Positions 1-6,195 of a DNA stretch of 64,000 bases are shown here, piece by piece. Under the pieces are notes generated by a model. That model searched no databases and was not told the DNA's origin. It worked only from the letters and a program-made list of their open reading frames with translations. The stretch is from IMG/VR virus record IMGVR_UViG_3300008267_000018, positions 1 to 64,000 of that record. One strand, written 5' to 3'. How positions within the stretch are numbered: the first letter of the stretch is position 1; every line of letters begins with the position of its first letter. Origin of the DNA: a virus. The translations under genes and the position numbers were made by a program.

Positions 1-785
1 ACGGTCAATGGGTGACAATCAAAGCTGGTTTTATTGATTTTCCAGATCTTTACACCTGCACCTGCTACTTAGTTGATCGTTGGTACAAAGACTACGGCAC
101 ATATAAAGGTGTCAACCGAGCCACAAGTAGGAATAACTGTGCTGATTTATTGGTCGTTGAAGGATACGCAACAGATCCTGCCTATGCGACAAAATTAATC
201 CAGATCATGGACAAGCAGCTTGGTACGCCAAGCAGTAATACCAGTGCTCCAGTAACATCTAAAACACTGTCAGTACCTTACTTCTATCAGTTAGACAACA
301 CATCTGGTACCGGTTACCGCGAATGTTTTTCGTCAAGCTGCGCAATGATTGCTGCTTACTACGGCAAAGTAAAGACTGATGATGAATATAATAAAATTCG
401 CGCAAAGTACGGAGACACGACAAGTAAAGATGCGCAGCTTGCCGCATTGCGCTCCCTAGGACTTCAGGCAACATTTATCACCAATGGTAATTCTTTGCTT
501 TTAGAAAATGAAATCCGTAATGGCAGACCTGTTGCTGTCGGTTGGTTACATCAAGGTAGTGTAAATTATCCCACTGGTGGCGGTCATTGGACTTGCTGCG
601 TAGGTTTTACGCCAGATGCATTCATTCACAATGATCCAAATGGCGAGGCAGATATGGTAAACGGCGGCTATGTCAGTAACTCCGCTTCGCGTGGTAAGGG
701 AGTTAAGTATAGTAAAAAGAATTGGTTGCGTCGCTGGGAATGCGACGGCAAAAATACAGGCTGGGCAATTATCGTATCAAAGTGA
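1..785 (+). CDS. Lysin, C-terminal part: glucosaminidase end plus C39-like peptidase
   Basis: The frame is already open at base 3, so this is the end of a larger protein; GTG at 12 is merely the first start codon visible. The first ~65 residues (ending YATDPAYATKLIQIMDKQ) read like the C-terminal half of a FlgJ/LytG-type glucosaminidase domain, which cuts peptidoglycan glycan strands. A Ser/Thr/Pro linker (SSNTSAPVTSKT) leads into a papain-fold C39-like peptidase domain: candidate nucleophile Cys in YRECFSSSCAM, His in TGGGHWTCC, and a following HNDPNGEA loop. Such two-domain enzymes act as virion-borne or late lysins. The substrate of the peptidase half is inferred. Family assignment is fairly secure; the N-terminal half lies outside the window. 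Confidence 0.8.
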   Translation, partial: GQWVTIKAGFIDFPDLYTCTCYLVDRWYKDYGTYKGVNRATSRNNCADLLVVEGYATDPAYATKLIQIMDKQLGTPSSNTSAPVTSKTLSVPYFYQLDNTSGTGYRECFSSSCAMIAAYYGKVKTDDEYNKIRAKYGDTTSKDAQLAALRSLGLQATFITNGNSLLLENEIRNGRPVAVGWLHQGSVNYPTGGGHWTCCVGFTPDAFIHNDPNGEADMVNGGYVSNSASRGKGVKYSKKNWLRRWECDGKNTGWAIIVSK

Positions 786-942
786 AACGTAATAAAGATT
801 TAAGAATTCGCGTCAATATGTGCTGGGAAGTTGGCAACGAAAAAAGTGCGTAACCCTCAGTAAAGAAGAGGCTTACGCAACTAGGAAATGGGTAGAAGAC
901 AATGGTGGCGTAGTCTTCTGGACTCAGGTTTTACCTGATTGA
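782..942 (+). pseudogene. Small ORF split by a frameshift in an A6 run
   Basis: A GTG at 782 overlaps the lysin stop (GTGA) and opens a frame (VKRNKDLRIRV...CWEVGNE) that stops at 851-853. The next frame, entered at the A-run 840-845, continues as KKCVTLSKEEAYATRKW followed by VEDNGGVVFWTQVLPD and stops at 940-942. The two halves together read like one ~53-residue protein. One missing A, or a -1 slip on the A-run, would explain it. The end overlaps the convergent HNH gene by 19 bases. Confidence 0.5.
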
Positions 943-1643
943 TCAGCGTTGCTGTTTAAATATGTAATTGCGTTTTGCAGATTAGAAATATCATCAAAAA
1001 ATAAACCTAAGCCTGTGTTGCAACGAGAACAAAGCAGCCCTCTTACTTTACCTGTTTCATGATCATGATCAACACATAAAATTCCGACGCCTTTTCCTAC
1101 GCCGGGTGCGTGAGCTTCTGGTATTTTGCAAATCTGACACCTATGGTTTTGTTTTGTCAATAAATAACAATAGTCGTCAGGTGTTAAATTGTATTTTTTA
1201 AGATTAGCTTTTCGAATTCTATTTTTATACTTAGTTTGATTTTTAAAACCGCAGCATTTTTTGCACCAAGAGCCTACTTTTCCAATTTTTCTTCCTTTTG
1301 GTTCCGGTGAAAAATTTTCAAATGGTTGCGGAAGGTTGCAGCTACCACAAATTTTAATACTGTCTTGCGCTAATTCATATTGTGTTTTATATCTTATTGC
1401 ATTAACTTGTGCTTTTGCGCATTTGCGACAACCTTTTCCCGCAAGATGATTTGAAGCTAGCTGCGTAAATTCACCATGTTTTGAGCAAATAAGCGTAACA
1501 GGATTTTGTTGTCTAGTAAAAGTCGATAGTACCAAGGAGTAATCGTAGGTGCTACCGTGAATTTTTTTAGCTTTTTCAATAAAATACTTTGCTCTTTCCT
1601 CTTGACTTGCGCCACGAGGAGGGCTTTGTTTATACTTAGACAT
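924..1643 (-). CDS. HNH / recombination endonuclease VII-like protein
   Basis: 239 residues. The C-terminal ~90 residues carry the endonuclease VII (T4 gp49 family) pattern: LTPDDYCYLLTKQNHRCQIC, then VDHDHETGKVRGLLCSRCN and GLGLFFDD, with the Zn cysteines and the His-Me finger His. A second Cys pair set (CGSCNLP ... CKKC) lies upstream. The N-terminal region (HGEFTQLASNHLAGKGC) resembles the Zn-binding recruitment domain seen on stand-alone phage HNH enzymes. The start at 1643 (MSKYKQS) is chosen over 1691, because the region upstream of it is a terminator hairpin. Likely a free-standing homing-type nuclease rather than a true Holliday-junction resolvase, since a second relative occurs at 16656. 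Confidence 0.8.
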   Translation of the reverse strand: MSKYKQSPPRGASQEERAKYFIEKAKKIHGSTYDYSLVLSTFTRQQNPVTLICSKHGEFTQLASNHLAGKGCRKCAKAQVNAIRYKTQYELAQDSIKICGSCNLPQPFENFSPEPKGRKIGKVGSWCKKCCGFKNQTKYKNRIRKANLKKYNLTPDDYCYLLTKQNHRCQICKIPEAHAPGVGKGVGILCVDHDHETGKVRGLLCSRCNTGLGLFFDDISNLQNAITYLNSNADQSGKT

Positions 1644-1667
1644 GGCCACACCTACTTTGTGGTAATC

Positions 1668-1699
1668 AAAACAGTGATGTTGCTGCATCACTGTTTTTT
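1668..1699. terminator. Hairpin terminator, usable on both strands
   Basis: A 12-bp stem (AAAACAGTGATG / CATCACTGTTTT) with a loop of about 6 bases is flanked by T-runs on either strand. It lies between the small gene ending at 1710 and the HNH start at 1643, so on the minus strand it would end the upstream transcript. Confidence 0.65.
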
Positions 1700-1709
1700 A
1701 TTTTAACAA

Positions 1710-1874
1710 TTAACGATCTTTAGCGCGACCAATTACTAAGCCTCCAATTTCAATTAACTTATACAGTTTGCGTGCAAACCTGTCATCACGAGGATTCGGG
1801 GTCAATGCACAAATAGCTGAACATGCTGCGTGAATGGCAAGAGCCACTTCGAAGTACTGGTTAAGATGTCCCAT
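1710..1874 (-). CDS. Small conserved-looking phage protein (54 aa)
   Basis: ATG at 1872-1874 (MGHLNQYFEVALAIH) gives 54 residues ending GRAKDR. The N-terminal half (ALAIHAACSAICALTP) is hydrophobic enough for one membrane helix, followed by a charged helical part (RDDRFARKLYKLIEIGG). This form is typical of small virion- or lysis-associated cyanophage proteins, but no function can be assigned. It is followed by the terminator at 1668-1699. Confidence 0.6.
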   Translation of the reverse strand: MGHLNQYFEVALAIHAACSAICALTPNPRDDRFARKLYKLIEIGGLVIGRAKDR

Positions 1875-1901
1875 GGTTGTATCCAGTTTTTATTATTCTA
1901 T

Positions 1902-2252
1902 CTATAGTTTTCTCATAAGCATAAAACTGCGTTGTCCTGGATCATAATTCCAAACAAAATCTTCATGTTTTGAAAACCATCTGTGGTACATACGTGCTTG
2001 TTTCTCAGGTTTTACAGAGGCACAACGAAGACAAATCACGTCATCAATATCAATTTCTTCGAGCCATTCTTTTACTTTCCTGAGTCCCAAGGCCAATGTC
2101 CTAGGTCCTTCTTTACCTGTCATAGATAAATTCAACTGACGAACGCGTTTGTTCTTGCGTAGTTTTGCCCAGTCGTTGAGTTGCCTGCGGCTTTTGCTGA
2201 TTGCTAAGGTCGCAAGCCACACGTATCCGTTCTTGATATCGAGCCATGGCAT
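1902..2252 (-). CDS. Hypothetical protein (about 116 aa)
   Basis: Basic N-terminal stretch (SKSRRQLNDWAKLRKNKRVRQ is split here over a few helices) and a C-terminal part rich in aromatic residues (ARMYHRWFSKHEDFVW, NYDPGQRSFMLMRKL). The frame is open further upstream to 2324, but that part overlaps the separate gene 2113-2328; ATG at 2252 (MPWLDIKNGY) or 2261 is the more plausible start. No family recognised. Confidence 0.5.
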   Translation of the reverse strand: MPWLDIKNGYVWLATLAISKSRRQLNDWAKLRKNKRVRQLNLSMTGKEGPRTLALGLRKVKEWLEEIDIDDVICLRCASVKPEKQARMYHRWFSKHEDFVWNYDPGQRSFMLMRKL

Positions 2253-2328
2253 CAGTCTCATCTGAAGCCAATAGCCATTTGCTATAGCTTTCGTAAATAT
2301 CTTCGGTTTTCTTTTGGGAATCATTCAT
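2113..2328 (-). CDS. Hypothetical protein (71 aa)
   Basis: Starts at 2328 with a TAATG overlap to the upstream 46-aa gene, a strong sign of translational coupling. Charged, predicted helical: ESYSKWLLASDETDAMARYQ. It overlaps the following gene by about 140 bases in another frame, so either its C-terminus or that gene's N-terminus may be misjudged. Function unknown. Confidence 0.55.
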   Translation of the reverse strand: MNDSQKKTEDIYESYSKWLLASDETDAMARYQERIRVACDLSNQQKPQATQRLGKTTQEQTRSSVEFIYDR

Positions 2329-2468
2329 TAGTCCTCATAAATACGACACTCTCTAGCCCAGGGATTCTGCTCGCAGTATAGCTCAAAATTAGTTTTAGTC
2401 TTTGCAGGAATACGTTTAGGTTTAAGTTTAACTAACTTGGTTTTTAGCCAAGAATAAAAATTTGTCAT
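2328..2468 (-). CDS. Small protein (46 aa) in coupled cluster
   Basis: ATG at 2466-2468 overlaps the stop of the preceding structural gene (ATGA). The product starts MTNFYSWLKTKL, is Lys-rich, and ends with YCEQNPWARECRIYED, a Cys/Trp signature that I associate with small cyanophage virion-cluster proteins (recollection, not searched). Coupling on both sides supports expression. Confidence 0.6.
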   Translation of the reverse strand: MTNFYSWLKTKLVKLKPKRIPAKTKTNFELYCEQNPWARECRIYED

Positions 2469-3202
2469 GGTTGAGTGGCCAGAGGAACTAATATTTCAGG
2501 GAAGGGAATCCCCTGCTGGTGCTCGCGTTGCCAGGCTTCATTCCAATCAGAAAGAGAATGAGCATGTAAATCGTTTTCTACGTAGCCCTCAATTGTGTCA
2601 ACCTCAATATAATCTTCGTTTTCATATAAGATATGAGCGTAATCCTCTAGCAACAGCTCAAATGTTGTTGTTGGAAACTCAACAACAAAAGCTACTTCAT
2701 AATCTACTGGCTCATTCCGAGTGGTTGAAATGCAAAGCATGTAGACACCTTGTTGCAACGGATAGTATTGTTGATTGCCTTTATTTAATTCGCCTGGGAT
2801 AGAGTTGTTGTACAGATTTGACTGTTGTCCCATGACATGAGCATTGAACGGAGTGGTTGTGTTGCCATCCACTTGTACCTTGATACTATCAGCATCAAAA
2901 ATTGCTCGACCCTCTATGGGATTTAGGTTTAAATCATAGACTGATAATTCAATATAGTTGGGCCTAGGCGGCCCTTTTTTTATGATCACCCAGGCAGGAG
3001 AAGCCAATCCAAGACTAAACCAATGGTTATACGTACCACCACCGTACCCACCATTAGAGTTTGCTCTTGTATCAGCTCTTCCCACAACCTGGTTGACAGG
3101 CCCCAGACTTCCTTTAAGGGAACGTACTGACAACTGATTAAACGTTCCCAAAAACAAAGGATTGTCTTGCGTCCTAAAACGTTGTGGTTGAGAAGAACGC
3201 AT
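2465..3202 (-). CDS. Putative virion structural / receptor-region protein
   Basis: 245 residues with a Gly/Asn-rich segment near residue 50 (NSNGGYGGGTYNHWF), beta-rich middle (IELSVYDLNLNPIEG) and acidic C-terminus. No enzyme motif is visible. Beta-rich composition and neighbouring small virion-like genes and glycosyltransferase suggest a tail or fibre-associated protein; this is inference. First gene of a coupled set running down to about 1710. Confidence 0.55.
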   Translation of the reverse strand: MRSSQPQRFRTQDNPLFLGTFNQLSVRSLKGSLGPVNQVVGRADTRANSNGGYGGGTYNHWFSLGLASPAWVIIKKGPPRPNYIELSVYDLNLNPIEGRAIFDADSIKVQVDGNTTTPFNAHVMGQQSNLYNNSIPGELNKGNQQYYPLQQGVYMLCISTTRNEPVDYEVAFVVEFPTTTFELLLEDYAHILYENEDYIEVDTIEGYVENDLHAHSLSDWNEAWQREHQQGIPFPEILVPLATQP

Positions 3203-3230
3203 CAGCCAAATTAAAGCTATTAATTATATT

Positions 3231-4463
3231 TTACTGCTTGTTTTTTGTTTTCTTTTTATTTTTAGGCGCATCTGCCTTGATCCCAAGTGTTGATTGAAAT
3301 ACGTCATTAAACTGAGAAGCAACCGTATCCCATGCAAAACAAGGATCTGTTACGCGTTTGTAGCATGCTTGTGCAACTTTCTCAAGGCGAGGACGGTTTT
3401 CGTAAAGCTCGGCAAGCAGCTCTGCCAGATGATTATCGTCTGGGCATGGCATGATGCGACCAAAATTAGTATCCACATCTGCATGCAGCGAACGAATAAG
3501 TTCGCCGTGTCCATCAAAGATCTCTTTGCAAGAGGTATGATCCGGAACAATTTGAGCAACACCACAAGCCGCATGTTCAAAATTGACCAGGCCCCAACCT
3601 TCCCCTTTGCACGTATTAACGCCTACATCTGCGACGTTATAAATAGTGTTTAAAAGTTCTACAGAAACAGACGGCGGATGTGCGCCTGGTGTCGTCATAA
3701 TAATTCGATTGTTAGGATCTAGTCCTTGACGACTCATTTCACGTGCAAAAAGCGGCATGATATCCCAGCCTTGATCTTTTAGTCCCATGTGCAAATACAG
3801 CTTTGCATTGGGACGACCAATTGCAAATTTTGCAAATCCGCTAATAGTGATATCAAGACGTTTGCGAAATTGATTTCGATTACCATTGAAGACAATAAAG
3901 TCTTCAGCATTTAAGCCGAGTTCTTTTCGGCATTCGAGTTTATCCTTGGGATAAAACTGACCTGACGTTACGCCATGAGGAATAACGTGGATTTCTTTTT
4001 GAGCCCCCGCTCGAATTGTTTCATAAGCGCCAAAGTTTGTGTAGCAGATAGCTGCATCCCACTCGTTGAGGGTATCCATTAATCCGCCATACCACTCATA
4101 AGAATCCATTGGATAGTACCCAATGAATTTAAAATTTAAACTTGAGCGCAAATCTGCGATACGCCTCCATTGCTCATTAATAATCCAAACATCATTGATG
4201 GTAAAAACAACATCAGGCTTTACCCGTTCAACAATTTCGCGGATACGATCTTCGCCAAAGGGTGCGTGCTGGAATCGGTTAGACGCCGGATATAGCCGAT
4301 ACACTTCTTGTAAAGGAGTGTAGTCCCCGTGCCAGTTGCATCCCAGAACATGGATTTCATATTTATTTTTTAAACGCTCAAGCACATTCTCCGTTACACG
4401 GGCAAAACCCGTAGTCGCCACAATATCACCAATCCACAAAAGTTTAGGCTTTGCTGTTGCCAT
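3231..4463 (-). CDS. Glycosyltransferase, GT-B fold, GT4-like
   Basis: 410 residues. N-terminal Rossmann half begins LLWIGDIVATTGFARVTENV, as in GT4 enzymes. The C-terminal half has the nucleotide-sugar loop: KGEGWGLVNFEHAACGVAQI carries the E-x7-E signature of retaining GT4 transferases, followed by PDHTSCKEIF. It ends in a Lys-rich tail. Together with the GT2/epimerase/RfbH-like operon at 11-14 kb it suggests glycan decoration of the virion or remodelling of host surface polysaccharide; donor and acceptor are unknown. Confidence 0.85.
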   Translation of the reverse strand: MATAKPKLLWIGDIVATTGFARVTENVLERLKNKYEIHVLGCNWHGDYTPLQEVYRLYPASNRFQHAPFGEDRIREIVERVKPDVVFTINDVWIINEQWRRIADLRSSLNFKFIGYYPMDSYEWYGGLMDTLNEWDAAICYTNFGAYETIRAGAQKEIHVIPHGVTSGQFYPKDKLECRKELGLNAEDFIVFNGNRNQFRKRLDITISGFAKFAIGRPNAKLYLHMGLKDQGWDIMPLFAREMSRQGLDPNNRIIMTTPGAHPPSVSVELLNTIYNVADVGVNTCKGEGWGLVNFEHAACGVAQIVPDHTSCKEIFDGHGELIRSLHADVDTNFGRIMPCPDDNHLAELLAELYENRPRLEKVAQACYKRVTDPCFAWDTVASQFNDVFQSTLGIKADAPKNKKKTKNKQ

Positions 4464-4514
4464 TTTGACTTACTTAACTAAAACCACTATACATGTTTAG
4501 GAAACCGGTTGCAG

Positions 4515-5198
4515 TTAGTTTTCAGCTTCGTGAATGTCTCCAGCCTCTGGCACGTAAAGAGGGTTGGTAATCGCAAGCTTATAACTTTGCTTTAGTACAG
4601 GATCAATTGTTTTTTCTTGAAGGGCTCGACGATTAAAGAGCATCAGGCGTTCAGCGTTAAACTTGGTTTCAAAAGGAGAGATTATCTGCGGTGGCATATT
4701 TCTATTCCAACTGGACACTAGATGCAGTGGGTTGCAACAAGCTTTGTTACCGCAAAGCCTAGTGACGGGAAAAGATCCAACATCTCCCCAAGCGCACTGA
4801 TACACGGCTTTGTGGATATTTAAGTTTTCAGATTTTTGTTTGCTGTAACCAGAACGATAAGAAGGTAAGCAGATGCGTTTTGGTGCTTTGTTGTCTACAC
4901 CGATAACTGGCCAGCATTCCTGGAGAGCATTGACCGTAATTCCGTTCCAAAGGCGAGCGTACTTGGCTTTGTAGTCAGCATGGAGGTAGCTGACATCAAA
5001 CCCACAGACGTTGCTCAAGATCTTGCGAACGCATTCGTAGCACCAGTGGTGGGATGAGTCTCGGATGAGATGACCGTGAGCACAGGGGTAACCCCGGTAG
5101 TAACTGTGAGACTCAAGAATCTCATCGCTGAGATTGTGAATGTCATGCAGGTAACGAAACTCAGGGATCTCAGTGGGATTCGCAATGAGACGGGCCAT
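4515..5198 (-). CDS. HNH_3-like zinc-finger endonuclease
   Basis: 227 residues. The region VTRLCGNKACCNPLHLVS matches the C-x4-CxNPxHL signature of His-Me finger (HNH_3) nucleases, the same signature as the gene at 23870. An additional Cys/His cluster sits near residue 40 (YPCAHGHLIR ... WCYECV). Adjacent to a second HNH-like gene (5201-5572), 2 bases apart. Probably homing-type; catalytic competence not certain. Confidence 0.65.
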   Translation of the reverse strand: MARLIANPTEIPEFRYLHDIHNLSDEILESHSYYRGYPCAHGHLIRDSSHHWCYECVRKILSNVCGFDVSYLHADYKAKYARLWNGITVNALQECWPVIGVDNKAPKRICLPSYRSGYSKQKSENLNIHKAVYQCAWGDVGSFPVTRLCGNKACCNPLHLVSSWNRNMPPQIISPFETKFNAERLMLFNRRALQEKTIDPVLKQSYKLAITNPLYVPEAGDIHEAEN

Positions 5199-5200
5199 GG

Positions 5201-5572
5201 TCAGAAGAGTTCAGATTTGGGGCAGTAGTTGTAGACAGCTGGTCCTGACTTGGGTTTCTTTTGATACGCAGTAGACAAGACCAGCTCCAGGCGGTTGTCT
5301 TTCCCTGGGTTTGCCTCCCCATGGATCACGTCACCACCAGTGGGTTCCTTGCCCGTCTGCAGGTACCAAACGAGTCTGTGGGCAAGGTACCGCTCTCCGT
5401 TGACACAGACCTTGTAGAAGCCTGTGGCCTGGTCGTAGGTACCAGCAGGGTCACCAACCTTTCTGTTCCTATGTGCCAGGCACCATTCCAGTCCAGAAGG
5501 AGTCTTGGAGGAGAGCTTGAGACGGCGCTTGAGCCACCAAAGCTCCGGAAAGGGCTTGTAGTTGCGTGCCAT
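5201..5572 (-). CDS. Degenerate HNH/His-Me finger protein
   Basis: 123 residues. The layout (NGERYLAHRLVWYLQTGKEP, then DVIHGEANPGKDNRLE) follows HNH_3 homing nucleases, in which the usual order is 'vDHinxdxxdNRxxNLr'. Here the first His is displaced (IHGEAN) and the final Asn-Leu-Arg is lost, so activity may be reduced. GC-richer than many neighbours. Confidence 0.6.
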   Translation of the reverse strand: MARNYKPFPELWWLKRRLKLSSKTPSGLEWCLAHRNRKVGDPAGTYDQATGFYKVCVNGERYLAHRLVWYLQTGKEPTGGDVIHGEANPGKDNRLELVLSTAYQKKPKSGPAVYNYCPKSELF

Positions 5573-5593
5573 GTGCAGACTTTGGGCCTTTTT

Positions 5594-5695
5594 CAGACAA
5601 TACCCCCTACTTTAATCTTTATCTAGGTTAAATCACAAAGATCCTTGGTTTTGTGATTTGCCTTAAGAGGGTTTGAAAGTGGGGGGTATTGTCTG
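5594..5695. repeat. Nested inverted repeat (about 100 bp cruciform-capable)
   Basis: Outer arms 5594-5613 and 5676-5695 are complementary (CAGACAATACCCCC with one mismatch, then ACTTT), enclosing inner arms 5631-5640 and 5650-5659 (AATCACAAA / TTTGTGATT). Five T follow on the plus strand. No gene is seen in 5573-5841. It could be a strong terminator/transcript end or a replication/packaging signal. Confidence 0.6.
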
Positions 5696-5812
5696 TTTTT
5701 CCCTGCAATCTCTGCACCGACACCTGGGTCTCACCATAAGACACCAATGACACCAAGGGATCTCACGCACGCAAAAACGTGACTAGTACATTCATACCCT
5801 GCAGAGTTACTG

Positions 5813-5840
5813 CGTCTCAATTCAGTCTCAAGTTGAGACG
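5813..5840 (-). terminator. Hairpin just after speD
   Basis: Stem CGTCTCAA / TTGAGACG with a 12-base loop begins one base after the speD stop. It lacks a T-run, so it may stabilise the mRNA 3' end or act as a weak terminator. Confidence 0.4.
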
Positions 5841-5841
5841 A

Positions 5842-6195
5842 CTAAGCCTCTGGTGCGATAGACCGTTTGAGTTCCCGTTCGTTATAGGTTTCCGACTTGA
5901 GTTTCACACGCAAAAACTCAGCCGCCTTATGGGTGTTGGTGGTATCGCCACAGGTGTAGAGGTCGATTGCTGCATAGCCAATCTCTGGCCATGTATGGAT
6001 TGACGCATGCGATTCCGCTAGCAGCGCCAATAACGTCACACCTTGGGGCTTAAATTTTTCGCCAATAATCCTAAGGATTGTCGCGTTAGACATTCGGAGT
6101 GCTGTCTCTAACAGCTCCTGTAGCTGGGCATAGTCATCCAGGATCTCCGCGTCACATTCGTAGAGATCCAGGATTAAGTGGCGACCATCAGACAT
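5842..6195 (-). CDS. speD: S-adenosylmethionine decarboxylase proenzyme (SpeD)
   Basis: 117 residues, the usual length of the short prokaryotic class. The signature LLAESHASIHTWPE (about residues 56-69) contains the Glu-Ser self-cleavage site that generates the pyruvoyl cofactor, and the His/Cys set continues (LYTCGDT). The enzyme makes decarboxylated SAM for spermidine synthesis and is a recurrent auxiliary gene of cyanophages. Its start overlaps the end of the primase-helicase by 8 bases, so it is expressed with replication genes. Call is secure. Confidence 0.92.
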   Translation of the reverse strand: MSDGRHLILDLYECDAEILDDYAQLQELLETALRMSNATILRIIGEKFKPQGVTLLALLAESHASIHTWPEIGYAAIDLYTCGDTTNTHKAAEFLRVKLKSETYNERELKRSIAPEA

